Assembly: GCF_030733425.1 (NCBI RefSeq)
Contig: NZ_JASHIZ010000005.1
Span: 1 to 64,000 of the forward strand
Reading direction: 5' to 3'
DNA: 64,000 bases
Source of the DNA: Roseovarius sp. MMSF_3350
Lineage (GTDB): Bacteria > Pseudomonadota > Alphaproteobacteria > Rhodobacterales > Rhodobacteraceae
Shown: positions 36,267 through 45,133 of the stretch, in pieces
Layout of the letters: each line of letters opens with the position of its first letter
How positions within the stretch are numbered: the stretch's first letter is position 1
Translations under genes and position numbers: made by a program
Notes under the pieces: model-generated
Databases searched by the model: none
Told to the model about the DNA's origin: nothing
The model's input: only the letters and a program-made list of their open reading frames with translations

Positions 36267-38711
36267 ATGACAACGCTCACCCTCGAACTTGACGGCATGT
36301 CCTGCGCCGGATGCGCAGGCCGGGCCGAGCGCGCCCTCACCGCCCTGCCGGGCGTGGGCAAGGCGTCGGTCAACTTCGCAACCGGCACCGCACAGGTGGA
36401 CCAGGACGGCGCATCGCTCGAGACCATCACCGACGCGCTCGTCGCCGCCGGTTATCCCGCCCGCACCCAGCAAACCACACTCTCCATCGACGGCATGCAC
36501 TGCGCCTCCTGCATGGGCCGGGTCGAGGACAGCCTGACCGCCACGCCCGGCGTCCTGACCGCCGCCGTGAACCTGGCCACCCAGACGGCGCAGGTCACCT
36601 ATCTCTCGGGCACCACCACCCCCGCCGAGCTTGCCCGCATCGTTACGCAAACCGGCTATCCGACGCGCACCGCCGAGGATGACGCACCCGATCCCGCCGC
36701 CTCCCGCCGCGCGGCAGAGATCACCGATGCCCGCGACGCAACCCTGATCGCCGCCGTTCTGACGCTGCCTGTTTTCCTGGCAGAAATGGGCGGCCACCTC
36801 GTGCCCGTCTTTCACGAACGGCTGCACGCAACCATAGGCCAGACAAATCTCTGGACCCTGCAGTTTCTGCTCACCTCACTGGTCCTCGCCTGGCCCGGGC
36901 GCCGGTTCCTGACCCTCGGGTTGCCCGCGCTCCTGCGCGGCGCGCCCGACATGAACAGCCTCGTCGCCCTCGGCACGCTCGCCGCATGGAGCTTCTCGAC
37001 GGTGGCCCTCTTCGCCCCCGGCCTCCTGCCCCCCGGCACCGTCGCGGTATATTTCGAGGCCGCCGCCGTGATCGTCACCCTCATCCTGCTGGGCCGCTGG
37101 ATGGAGGCCCGCGCCCGCGGCCAGACCGGCGCCGCCATCCGCCGCCTGATCGGCCTGCAACCCGACACCGCCCGCGTGATCTGCAAGGGCGCGGCGCAGG
37201 AGATCCCCGTGGCCGAGGTCGTGGTCGGAGACACGCTTCAAATCCGCCCGGGCGCGCGCATTCCCGTCGACGGCACCGTCACCGACGGCACCTCCCACGT
37301 GGACGAATCCATGATCTCGGGCGAGCCCCTGCCGGTCTCCAAGGCCCAGGGTGACCCCCTCGTCGCCGGCACCATCAACAAAGAGAGCGCACTGACCATG
37401 ACCGCCACCGGCGTGGGGCGCGACACGATGCTCGCCCGTATCGTCGCCATGGTGCAAGAGGCGCAGGGCGCCAAACTCCCGATCCAGGCGCTGGCCGACA
37501 AGGTCGTGCGCATCTTCGTGCCCGTGGTCATCGCCACCGCACTCGCGACCCTCCTCGCCTGGCTCACCTTCGGCCCTGCGCCTGCGCTCGGCCTTGCCCT
37601 CGTGGCGGGCGTTTCGGTTCTGATCATCGCCTGCCCCTGCGCCATGGGCCTCGCCACGCCCACCTCGATCATGGTCGGCACCGGCCGCGCCGCCGAGCTT
37701 GGCGTGCTCTTCCGCAAGGGCGACGCGCTCCAGACCCTTGCCGAGGCCCGCGTCGTGGCCTTCGACAAGACCGGCACCCTCACGATGGGCCGCCCGACCC
37801 TCACCACGCTGCACCTCGCCCCCGGCTTCGAGCGCGCCGAAACCCTCGCCGCCATCGCCGCCGCCGAGGCACAGTCCGAACACCCCATCGCCCGCACCAT
37901 CGAGACCGCGGCGCGCGATGAGGGACTGACCCTGCCGCTGGTCAAGGACTTCACCGCAATTCCCGGCCACGGCCTGTCGGCAACCGTCGGTGGCCAGGTC
38001 CTGCTGGCCGGCACCGCGCGCCTGATGCGCGACCACGGCGTCGACACCGCGCCCTTTGCCGACCGGCTGGACGAACTGACGGCCAATGGCGAAACCCCGG
38101 TCTTTGCCGCCATCGAGGGCCGCCTGGCGGCCCTGCTCGCCGTCTCCGACCCTGTCAAGGACACCGCACGCGACACCATCCGCGCCCTTCACGCCATGGG
38201 CCTTCAGACCGCCCTCGTCACCGGCGACACGCCGGCTACCGCCCACGCCGTCGCCGTCGCACTGGGCATCGACCATGTCGAGGCCGAGGTCCTGCCCGCC
38301 GACAAGCGCGACACCATCGCCCGCCTGCAGAAGGTCCACGGCCGGGTCGCCTTCGTCGGCGACGGCATCAACGACGCCCCGGCGCTGGCGCAGGCCGATA
38401 CAGGTATCGCCATGGGCACCGGTACCGACATCGCGATCGAAAGTGCCGACGTGGTGCTTGTCTCCGGCAACCCCAAAAGCGTACTGACCGCCCTGCATGT
38501 CTCGCGCCGCACGCTGCGCAACATCCGGCAAAACCTCTTCTGGGCCTTTGCCTACAATGCCGCGCTCATTCCCGTGGCCGCCGGCGTGCTCTACCCTGTC
38601 ACCGGCACGCTCCTGTCCCCCATGCTCGCCGCCGGCGCCATGGCGCTCTCCTCGGTCTTCGTGCTGACCAACGCCCTGCGCCTGCGCCGCCTCTCGCCAG
38701 AGGGAACCTGA
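36267..38711 (+). CDS. copA: Copper-exporting P1B-type ATPase
   Basis: 814 aa. Two N-terminal metal-binding HMA domains (GMSCAGCAGR at about 10; GMHCASCMGR at about 78), eight membrane helices with the transport motif CPCAMGLATPTS, phosphorylation site DKTGTLTMG, hinge GDGINDAPALAQA, and the Cu(I)-type C-terminal pattern with YNAALIPVAAG and MALSSVFVLTNALRL. It pumps Cu(I) out of the cytoplasm. No Shine-Dalgarno precedes the ATG. Its TGA overlaps the cueR ATG. Confidence 0.96.
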   Translation: MTTLTLELDGMSCAGCAGRAERALTALPGVGKASVNFATGTAQVDQDGASLETITDALVAAGYPARTQQTTLSIDGMHCASCMGRVEDSLTATPGVLTAAVNLATQTAQVTYLSGTTTPAELARIVTQTGYPTRTAEDDAPDPAASRRAAEITDARDATLIAAVLTLPVFLAEMGGHLVPVFHERLHATIGQTNLWTLQFLLTSLVLAWPGRRFLTLGLPALLRGAPDMNSLVALGTLAAWSFSTVALFAPGLLPPGTVAVYFEAAAVIVTLILLGRWMEARARGQTGAAIRRLIGLQPDTARVICKGAAQEIPVAEVVVGDTLQIRPGARIPVDGTVTDGTSHVDESMISGEPLPVSKAQGDPLVAGTINKESALTMTATGVGRDTMLARIVAMVQEAQGAKLPIQALADKVVRIFVPVVIATALATLLAWLTFGPAPALGLALVAGVSVLIIACPCAMGLATPTSIMVGTGRAAELGVLFRKGDALQTLAEARVVAFDKTGTLTMGRPTLTTLHLAPGFERAETLAAIAAAEAQSEHPIARTIETAARDEGLTLPLVKDFTAIPGHGLSATVGGQVLLAGTARLMRDHGVDTAPFADRLDELTANGETPVFAAIEGRLAALLAVSDPVKDTARDTIRALHAMGLQTALVTGDTPATAHAVAVALGIDHVEAEVLPADKRDTIARLQKVHGRVAFVGDGINDAPALAQADTGIAMGTGTDIAIESADVVLVSGNPKSVLTALHVSRRTLRNIRQNLFWAFAYNAALIPVAAGVLYPVTGTLLSPMLAAGAMALSSVFVLTNALRLRRLSPEGT

Positions 38712-39097
38712 TGAACATATCCCAAGTCTCCGACCGCACCGGCCTGCCGCCCAAGACCATCCGCTACTACGAAGAAATCGGCCTCATCACGCCCGACCGT
38801 GGCGCCAACGGCTATCGCGACTTCTCGGATCAGCACCTGCACAAGCTGGCCTTCATCGGCCGCGCCCGCGCGCTGGGATTTTCCATCGAGGAGTGCCGCA
38901 TCCTGCTGGCCCTCTACGAGGACGACACCCGTGCCAGCGCCGACGTCAAGGCCATCGCCCGCCAGCATCTCGAACATATCAACGAGAAGATCGAACAGCT
39001 GCAGTCCATGGCCGACACGCTCGGCCATCTCATCGACTGCTGCGCCGGCGACAACCGCCCCGACTGCCCGATCCTCAACGACCTCGCCCGCCACTGA
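38711..39097 (+). CDS. cueR: Cu(I)-responsive MerR-family regulator
   Basis: 128 aa activator. Winged helix N-terminus (MNISQVSDRTGLPPKTIRYY), coiled dimerisation helix, and the metal loop with Cys111 and Cys119 (CCAGDNRPDCPIL), the eight-residue CueR spacing for Cu(I)/Ag(I). It overlaps the copA stop by one base and so is made from the promoter it activates. Confidence 0.95.
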   Translation: MNISQVSDRTGLPPKTIRYYEEIGLITPDRGANGYRDFSDQHLHKLAFIGRARALGFSIEECRILLALYEDDTRASADVKAIARQHLEHINEKIEQLQSMADTLGHLIDCCAGDNRPDCPILNDLARH

Positions 39098-39425
39098 GCG
39101 CCAGAATTTTCGCACGAAAATTCTTCCCCAAGATTATTCGTACGAATAATCTCAAACCTCCGCGCCGCTCTCCATTCCCCCCGCTCATCGTCGCATCCGC
39201 CCCGATATACCTGAACGGCAGGCGCGACGGCGCGCCTTGCGCCATGACGTGCTCCACGATCTCGCTTTCGGCATGGCCATGCAGGGCAAATTGACCCCGG
39301 GCGCCGTCACCCGGGGCTCCGTTGTAACCGCTACACAACCGCCCTCGCGCCGCAGTTCCGTCACGGGCGGCTGCTTAAAAATCCGCTTTCGGTTGCGGGT
39401 CAGACCCTTCGCCCCCGGCCCCGCA
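39098..39425. other. 328-base intergenic region after cueR
   Basis: It holds the two perfect palindromes at 39103-39151. The remaining sequence has no ORF with recognisable protein similarity on either strand. A 60-90 codon open frame on the minus strand gives no family match. Confidence 0.5.
39103..39151. repeat. Twin AT-rich palindromes downstream of cueR
   Basis: Palindrome 1: arms AGAATTTTCG and CGAAAATTCT around CA (39103-39124). Palindrome 2: GATTATTCGTACGAATAATC, 20 bases without spacer (39132-39151). They are seven bases apart and share the core TTCG(C/T)ACGAA. They could be a bidirectional terminator or an interspersed repeat. Confidence 0.8.
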
Positions 39426-40610
39426 TCACGCGATCTCGTATTTTATCGGCAGGCTCAGCGCACCGGTGTTCCCGCTGTCCGGCAGCCATTCCGGCGCGCC
39501 GTCATACGCCACCGTACGGAACGTCTGCCGCAATGCATCCAGCGCACAGCCCGTATCCGTCCGCGCCACGAAATGACCGATACAGTGATGCGCCCCTCCG
39601 CCGAACCCGAAATGCCGCTTGCGCCTCACCGTGATGTCGAACGCCGGATCCTCGCAGATCTCCGGGTCTCGGGCCGACGCATGGACCAGCAGGTTCAGCA
39701 CCGTTCCCTTGGGGATCACCATCCCGTCCATTTCCACATCTTCCACGGCCTCACGGGTGGACCACGTCGTGGTGGGCCTTGCCCGGATGAACTCTTCCAC
39801 CGCGTTGGGGATCAGGCTCTCGTCCTCGCGCAGCATCTGCCACTGCTCGGGGTTCTCGATGAACAGCGACAGGCCAAGCCCCAGCAAGGCCCGCGTCGTA
39901 TCCACGCCGCCAAAGATGGAAATGACGATGGTGTTCAGCAATTCCTCATGCGTGCAGTCGCCATTGCGATCGAACTCCGCCACCATGCGGGCCACGTAGC
40001 TTTCGCTGTCCTCGCCGCGCCGCACCTTTGTCACCAGTTGGTCGGCCAACTGGAACAGAGTCTCACACGCCGCGTTGAACCGCTCCTGGTATTTCGGCGC
40101 CTCGATCCCCATCGCCAGCCCCAGGTCGGCGGCATTATGCGCCACCAGCGGCCACGCCTCGCGTTCCATGCCCAGCAGCGTCGTGATCGCCTGCCCCGCG
40201 AACGGCTCGCAGAACGCCGACTGGAACTCGCATGTGGTTTTCTCGCGCAGGTCCGCGCAAAGGTCCCGTGCGATCTCGTCGAACGCAGGGACCAGCGACA
40301 GCACGTAGTCCTCGCTCAGCGCCGGCACCGCCAGCGCCCGCAACTTCTGGTGCGAGTCCCCCTCGCGCCCGATCACGGAATCGCGCCAGAAATCCGCGAA
40401 AGCGCCTTCGATGCCCACCGTCTCCGGCCAGTTATGGCTGCCTTGTCGAAACCGCCGGTCGCGCAGGATTTTGCCCACCTGCCGGTACCGCAGCACCGCC
40501 AGGCCAAAGGGCGTCTCGGCGCACCAATGGGCCTCCCGCGCGGCGATGACTTCCGGCGCCCGGGTCGAGAACGTCGGGTCCTTAAGGTTCAGATACGGCA
40601 GGTTGCCCAT
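39426..40610 (-). CDS. Cytochrome P450
   Basis: 394 aa, soluble bacterial class I type. I-helix oxygen-activation motif FGGVDTTR, K-helix ExxR in EEFIRARP, and heme-binding loop HFGFGGGAHHCIG with the proximal Cys. C-helix SHQKLR contacts the heme propionate. Start at ATG 40610 with GGAGAG eight bases upstream; a frame further upstream runs into the remnant described next. No ferredoxin or reductase gene is adjacent. The substrate is unknown. Confidence 0.92.
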   Translation of the reverse strand: MGNLPYLNLKDPTFSTRAPEVIAAREAHWCAETPFGLAVLRYRQVGKILRDRRFRQGSHNWPETVGIEGAFADFWRDSVIGREGDSHQKLRALAVPALSEDYVLSLVPAFDEIARDLCADLREKTTCEFQSAFCEPFAGQAITTLLGMEREAWPLVAHNAADLGLAMGIEAPKYQERFNAACETLFQLADQLVTKVRRGEDSESYVARMVAEFDRNGDCTHEELLNTIVISIFGGVDTTRALLGLGLSLFIENPEQWQMLREDESLIPNAVEEFIRARPTTTWSTREAVEDVEMDGMVIPKGTVLNLLVHASARDPEICEDPAFDITVRRKRHFGFGGGAHHCIGHFVARTDTGCALDALRQTFRTVAYDGAPEWLPDSGNTGALSLPIKYEIA

Positions 40611-40615
40611 GTGCG

Positions 40616-40798
40616 TCACTCTCCCGCGCCGCTGCGCGTCTTGAAACTCCTGATCCATCGCGTCGGGTTTTCGCGCTCGCGCCCGGCAATATACGCCAGC
40701 AGCACCTCTTTCACCCCCTCGTCCAGCTTCGGCTCTTAATACTCGTTCAGCATCCTGCGCGCATGGGTCTTCCCCGAAGCACGATTTCTTTTGCGCGC
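40616..40798 (-). pseudogene. Remnant of MttB-family methyltransferase C-terminus
   Basis: In one minus-strand frame the sequence reads HARRMLNEY, a TAA stop (40736-40738), then EPKLDEGVKEVLLAYIAGRE. This resembles the C-terminal signature of trimethylamine-methyltransferase-family proteins (leucine-x-x-tyrosine-glutamate-proline ... leucine-aspartate ... arginine-rich end). The in-frame stop and the absence of the rest of the roughly 500-residue protein indicate a decayed fragment. The assignment rests on remembered family pattern and is moderate. Confidence 0.45.
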
Positions 40799-40856
40799 AT
40801 CGGCGCGGTCAGCGCCCCCCACGATCCTTCATCGGCAAGACGTCCAAATAGAAAGA

Positions 40857-41456
40857 CTACCGCCGCCCGCCCACCGGCGGATCGGCCCGGCTCGCGTCCC
40901 AGTCGGGCTCGAATCCCAGCACCTCGGTCGCGGGTGGCAAGGCCGGGTTGAACAGGACATTATGCGCCATCGTCGCCTGGTGCAGCAGGTTGTGCGGCGC
41001 CAGCCGCCAGACCTTGCAAGCCAGCTCGAACTCCTGACCGTAGGCATCAAAGCGCAACGTGGCATGCCCCGCCTCGTGCAGCGCCTTGGCGCCTTCGCTG
41101 CCCGGCGGGAAGGTCGCGGTCAGGATGTCCGAGAACTCCTTGGCCTTCTGATAATACGTCGCCGACAGGAACTGCAGCGCGTTTTGCCGCCGCTGCGCCG
41201 GGTCGTTGGTCTTGGCCGCCATATGCTGCAACTCCGGCGTCACCGAATAGCCCGGCGCCTTGTTCAAAAGCGTGATCACCACGCCCATGGGCGCCTCATG
41301 CCCTTCGGGCGTCACTTCCGGCATGATCGCGTCATCGGGGCGCCCGTCATTGTTGCGCATCGCCAGCTGCCGCACATGGCACTGCCACTTCAAAAACCCC
41401 AGCCGCAGCGGATTGTCGGAATAGCTTTGCCCCAGTTGGGCCGCCAAAGATGTCAT
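40857..41456 (-). CDS. Hypothetical protein at end of glutamate-synthase-like operon
   Basis: 199 aa, soluble. Segments include GQSYSDNPLRLGFLKWQCHVRQ, AMRNNDGRPDDAIMPEVTP, a possible HExxH-like element in ALHEAGHATLRFDA (HEAGH), and NLLHQATMAHNVLFNP. The HEAGH sequence could be a metal site, but no second ligand motif is clear. ATGA overlap with the nitrilase gene ties it to the operon. No family recognised. Confidence 0.65.
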   Translation of the reverse strand: MTSLAAQLGQSYSDNPLRLGFLKWQCHVRQLAMRNNDGRPDDAIMPEVTPEGHEAPMGVVITLLNKAPGYSVTPELQHMAAKTNDPAQRRQNALQFLSATYYQKAKEFSDILTATFPPGSEGAKALHEAGHATLRFDAYGQEFELACKVWRLAPHNLLHQATMAHNVLFNPALPPATEVLGFEPDWDASRADPPVGGRR

Positions 41457-42304
41457 GCCACGCTCCTCTCGGGGTCTGGCGTTTCCATGTCGAAATCCCG
41501 GTCGCTGGTCAGGCTCGGCACCCGACCGGCGGCCTTGTCCACGTCATCCAGGTCGATCTCCGCCTGTACGACGCCGGGCTCCGTGCCGCCCTCGGCCAGC
41601 ACCTCGCCCCAGGGCCCGAGGATCAGCGAATGGCCGTAGCATTCGCCCCCACCCGGCACCGGCCCGATGGCACAGGGACTGACGACAAAGCGCGTGGTCT
41701 CGATCGCCCTTGCCCGGTTCAGCACATGCCAATGCGCCTCGCCCGTCTTCCTGGTAAAGGCGGCGGGGCAAATCAGCATCTCCGCCCCTGCCTGCGCCAG
41801 CCCGCGCCACAGCATCGGAAACCGCAGATCATAGCAGATCGTATGCCCGATCCGCCCGAACGGCGTGTCGTGAATGACGGCCCGAGACCCCGGCGCCACC
41901 CGCTCGCTCTCGCGATAAACTTCCGTCTCGCTCAACTGAATGTCGAACATGTGGATCTTGTCATACCGCCCCGTGACCCTGCCCTGATCATCCAGCATGA
42001 TCCCGCGATTGATGATCCGCCCGTCCGGTCCGTCCACCGCGACGGACCCGAGGTTCATCCACACGCCCGCCTCTTTCGCAAACGCCTGCGCGTCGCGCAG
42101 GAACGGATGCTCGCCTTCCGGGGCAGAGGGCGCCGCCACAGCCGCACCCTCCGTTTTCAGTCCGCCGCAATATTCCGGCAGGAAAAGAACCTGCGCGCCC
42201 TTTGCCACCGCCCTCTCGGCCAGGGGCCGAGCCTCCGCCCAGGCCGATGCGAAATCGGGCATGGGCCGTGTCTGCAGGCAGGCGATATTGATCGGGCGCG
42301 TCAT
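41453..42304 (-). CDS. Carbon-nitrogen hydrolase (nitrilase superfamily)
   Basis: 283 aa. The Glu-Lys-Cys triad is visible: FLPEYCGG, RYDKIHMFDIQLSE and HTICYDLRFPMLW. The motif set is that of Nit1/Nit2-type omega-amidases (deaminated glutathione amidase-like) rather than true nitrilases. Start at ATG 42304 with AAAGGA upstream. It follows the 137-aa hypothetical by 22 bases in the glutamine-synthetase/Glx operon, so an amide hydrolysis step in that pathway is plausible. Confidence 0.88.
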   Translation of the reverse strand: MTRPINIACLQTRPMPDFASAWAEARPLAERAVAKGAQVLFLPEYCGGLKTEGAAVAAPSAPEGEHPFLRDAQAFAKEAGVWMNLGSVAVDGPDGRIINRGIMLDDQGRVTGRYDKIHMFDIQLSETEVYRESERVAPGSRAVIHDTPFGRIGHTICYDLRFPMLWRGLAQAGAEMLICPAAFTRKTGEAHWHVLNRARAIETTRFVVSPCAIGPVPGGGECYGHSLILGPWGEVLAEGGTEPGVVQAEIDLDDVDKAAGRVPSLTSDRDFDMETPDPERSVA

Positions 42305-42326
42305 GTCTGGTCCTTTCAAAGTCCTC

Positions 42327-42740
42327 TCAGAACTTCATATAGGCCTTGCGCAGGTTCACCAAAGGGTGCCGGTCCGACATCTGGAACTTGATCAAGAGCT
42401 CCCGCGCGATCATGTCCCGGTCCTGCTGGTTGTCCGGCAGGTCGATAGAATCGGGCACCCGCACCCAGCCATTGTTGTTGCGGTCGAACACCGCCGGCGC
42501 GCCCTCCTCGTAGCCCATGTGCACGTCTTCCAGCCAGTTCAGGTCGTCCCAGCCCATTGTTTCCATGTACTTTTCCAGGAACGGCGTGATCCGGTCATAG
42601 TCCGGCACAAGGTTCACGTCATAGCGATACCCGATATGCTGCCCGATTTCCTTTTCACGTTCCGAGCCAAGCCCGTCCTTGTCCTTCAGGAACTGGTCGA
42701 CATCGGTAATCTGTGATCCGCGATACTGTGATCCAGCCAT
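42327..42740 (-). CDS. Hypothetical protein within the GS-Glx operon
   Basis: 137 aa, acidic, soluble, beginning MAGSQYRGSQITDVDQFLKD, start fixed by AAGGAGGG upstream. Contains GYRYDVNLVPDYDRITPFLEK and VFDRNNNGWVRVPDSIDL. No recognised domain. A repeat element separates it from glxD, and the nitrilase follows. It has the look of a small accessory subunit, but nothing in the sequence proves it. Confidence 0.65.
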   Translation of the reverse strand: MAGSQYRGSQITDVDQFLKDKDGLGSEREKEIGQHIGYRYDVNLVPDYDRITPFLEKYMETMGWDDLNWLEDVHMGYEEGAPAVFDRNNNGWVRVPDSIDLPDNQQDRDMIARELLIKFQMSDRHPLVNLRKAYMKF

Positions 42741-42760
42741 TGTTTTCCCTCCTTGTCGGG

Positions 42761-42816
42761 AGGTGGGGTGAAACCCCACCCTACGCGATATCCGTAGGGT
42801 GGGTTTCAAACCCACC
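42761..42816. repeat. GTAGGGTGGG palindromic repeat, two facing copies
   Basis: Copies at 42761-42784 (AGGTGGGGTGAAACCCCACC core, inverted) and 42794-42816 (GTAGGGTGGGTTTCAAACCC core), ending three bases before the glxD stop codon. Together they form a larger inverted pair. Confidence 0.85.
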
Positions 42817-42818
42817 GA

Positions 42819-44183
42819 TTAGAAATGGTGATAATCCTCGACGCCAACCGTATGGCTGGTGCCCGCCAGCGGAACCCCCGCCATGGCCGAGGCCTCCATC
42901 GTCAGCGCGGCCAGGTCCTCGGGCTCGAGGCTGTGCAGGTAGGTCTTGCCGCACGCCCGTGCGAACAGCTGCGCCTCGATGGTCAGCGTGTGCAGGAAGT
43001 TGTACACGCGTTCCGCCGCCTCGTCCGGGTCCAGCCGCTCGCGCAGCTTGGGATCCTGCGTCGCCACACCCACCGGGCAGCGGCCCGTGTGACAGTGATA
43101 GCAATAGCCCGGCTCGGCCCCGATTTCCTCGGGATAGTTGGCCTCGGGGATATCCTTGTTGCAGTTCAGCGCCATCATGGCCGAGTGGCCGATCGCGATG
43201 GCATCCGCGCCCAGCGCGATGGCCTTGGCCACGTCCGCGCCGTTCCGGATCCCGCCCGCGTAGACCAGGCTGATCTCGCCGCGCTTGCCAAGGCTGTCGA
43301 TGGCTTTCCGCGCCTGACGGATCGCCGCCATGCCCGGCACGCCGGTATCCTCGGTCGCAAGGTGCGGACCCGCGCCCGTGCCACCTTCCATCCCGTCGAT
43401 ATAGATGCTGTCCGGGTCGCACTTCACCGCCATCCGCACATCGTCGAACACGCGGCTCGCCCCCAGCTTCAACTGGATCGGGATCTGCCAGTCTGTCGCC
43501 TCGCGGATCTCCTGGATCTTCAGCGCCAGGTCGTCCGGGCCCAGCCAGTCGGGGTGCCGCGCCGGCGAGCGCTGGTCGATCCCCGCGGGCAAGCTGCGCA
43601 TCTCGGCCACCTGATCGGTCACTTTCTGACCCATCAGGTGCCCGCCCAGGCCCACCTTGCAGCCCTGTCCGATGAAGAACTCGCAGCCATCGGCCAGAAC
43701 AAGGTGGTTGGGGTTGAAGCCATAGCGCGACTGGATGCACTGGTAGAACCACTTGGAGCTATAGCGCCGCTCGTCGGGGATCATGCCCCCCTCGCCCGAA
43801 CAGGTCGCCGTGCCCGCCATCGTGGCGCCCCGCGCCAGCGCGGTCTTCGCCTCGTAGCTGAGCGCGCCGAACGACATGCCGGTGATATAGACCGGTATAT
43901 CCAGCTCCAGCGGCACCTTGGCGCGCGGGCCGATCACGGTCTTGGTCTCGCATTTCTCGCGATAGCCTTCGATCACGAACCGCGTCAGCGTGCCGGGCAG
44001 GAATGTCAGGTCATCCCAGTGCGGGATCTTCTTGAACAGCGAAAACCCCCGCATCCGGTAGCGGCCAAGCTCGGACTTGATGTGGATGTCATCCATCACA
44101 CGCGGCGGGAAGATGAAGCTGTCACCGATGCGGTTCACATCGCGGTCCAGCTGTTTTTTCTGCGGCAGATCACCATCAGCCAT
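42819..44183 (-). CDS. FMN-binding glutamate synthase-like protein (GlxD)
   Basis: 454 aa, equivalent to the FMN/Fe-S synthase domain of glutamate synthase or the MgsC/GlxD subunit. FMN barrel motifs GMSFGALSYEAKTALARGA and YIDGMEGGTGAGP; Fe-S cysteines in GYCYHCHTGRCPVGVATQDP. Start at ATG 44183 with AAGGAG upstream. Works with the GlxB amidotransferase and the GlxC GXGXG protein encoded next to it, making glutamate or N-methylglutamate type products. Which one is not decided by sequence. Confidence 0.9.
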   Translation of the reverse strand: MADGDLPQKKQLDRDVNRIGDSFIFPPRVMDDIHIKSELGRYRMRGFSLFKKIPHWDDLTFLPGTLTRFVIEGYREKCETKTVIGPRAKVPLELDIPVYITGMSFGALSYEAKTALARGATMAGTATCSGEGGMIPDERRYSSKWFYQCIQSRYGFNPNHLVLADGCEFFIGQGCKVGLGGHLMGQKVTDQVAEMRSLPAGIDQRSPARHPDWLGPDDLALKIQEIREATDWQIPIQLKLGASRVFDDVRMAVKCDPDSIYIDGMEGGTGAGPHLATEDTGVPGMAAIRQARKAIDSLGKRGEISLVYAGGIRNGADVAKAIALGADAIAIGHSAMMALNCNKDIPEANYPEEIGAEPGYCYHCHTGRCPVGVATQDPKLRERLDPDEAAERVYNFLHTLTIEAQLFARACGKTYLHSLEPEDLAALTMEASAMAGVPLAGTSHTVGVEDYHHF

Positions 44184-44205
44184 GTTTGTCTCCTTCGTGC
44201 ATGGT

Positions 44206-44262
44206 GAGGTGGGTTGCAATCCCACCCTACACGCCCGGCGTAGGGTGGGGTTTCACCCCACC
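44206..44262. repeat. GTAGGGTGGG palindromic repeat, two facing copies
   Basis: Copies at 44206-44230 (GAGGTGGGTTGCAATCCCAC core, inverted) and 44240-44262 (GTAGGGTGGGGTTTCACCCC core), ending one base before the glxC stop. Confidence 0.85.
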
Positions 44263-44263
44263 A

Positions 44264-45133
44264 TTACAAAATCAGTTTCTTCTCGGTCGGCTCGAGGTTG
44301 TCGTAGTTCCACAACATCTTGCCCGCGACGATCTTGGTGAAATGATCCACACCCTTGTCGGGCATCAGGCCGTATTGCGTCAGCTTCCGCGTCAGCCACT
44401 TCTTGTCCAGCTCGGTCAGTTCCGCCTCAACCGCGTCCACGCCCAGGCTCTTGATTTCTCCGCCCACATAGATCGTGCCGTCATACATCGAGTCGCCCAA
44501 GTTCTTGCCCGCGTTGCCGCAGACCACCATCCGGCCCCGCTGCATCATGAAGCCACTGAGCGCGCCGGTATCACCACCGACGATGATCGTGCCGCCCTTC
44601 TGGTCGATCCCCGTCCGCGAGCCCACCGAGCCGCGGCACACGAGGTCACCGCCCCGAATGGCCGCGCCAAAGGTCGAGCCTGCGTTCTTCTCGATCATGA
44701 TCGTCCCGGACATCATGTTCTCGCCGCAGGACCAGCCCACACGCCCGCTGATGCGCACGTTCGGCCCGTCGATCAGACCAACCGCGAAATAGCCCGTCGA
44801 ACCCTCGATGATCAGGTTCAGTTTGCTCAGGATGCCCACGCCAAGGCTGTGCATCCCGCGCGGGTTCTGCAACACGATCGTGCCATAGCCCTCGCGCATC
44901 AGCTCGCGGATGTTCGAGTTCACTTCCGTCACGGTCTTGCCGTCACAGTCGATCTCGGTCCGCTTGTTGAAGTCGACATCAGGCGCCCACGGATAGGTGA
45001 ACCGCTCCTCAGCATCCGGGTCGAACTCGACATACAGCGACTTGCCCGTCAGCTGTTCGGTCCGCATCCCCAGCGCGGTCACCCGCTCCTCCTGGGTCAT
45101 CTTTTTCAGTTCTGCGTCGCTTACGCTTGCCAT
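44264..45133 (-). CDS. GXGXG-motif glutamate synthase subunit (GlxC)
   Basis: 289 aa, the stand-alone beta-helix domain of glutamate synthases. Repeated glycine turns are clear (GSTGYFAVGLIDGPNVRISG, RGSVGSRTGIDQKGGTIIVG, GNAGKNLGDSMYDGTIYVGG). It is structural, bridging the amidotransferase and synthase parts. It overlaps glxB by 13 bases, so the two are translationally coupled. Confidence 0.9.
   Translation of the reverse strand: MASVSDAELKKMTQEERVTALGMRTEQLTGKSLYVEFDPDAEERFTYPWAPDVDFNKRTEIDCDGKTVTEVNSNIRELMREGYGTIVLQNPRGMHSLGVGILSKLNLIIEGSTGYFAVGLIDGPNVRISGRVGWSCGENMMSGTIMIEKNAGSTFGAAIRGGDLVCRGSVGSRTGIDQKGGTIIVGGDTGALSGFMMQRGRMVVCGNAGKNLGDSMYDGTIYVGGEIKSLGVDAVEAELTELDKKWLTRKLTQYGLMPDKGVDHFTKIVAGKMLWNYDNLEPTEKKLIL

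Noticed and set aside
39075..39338. 87-codon minus-strand frame between cueR and the P450 gene
   Set aside because: It runs through the twin palindromes and into cueR on the other strand, has no ribosome site and no recognisable protein pattern.
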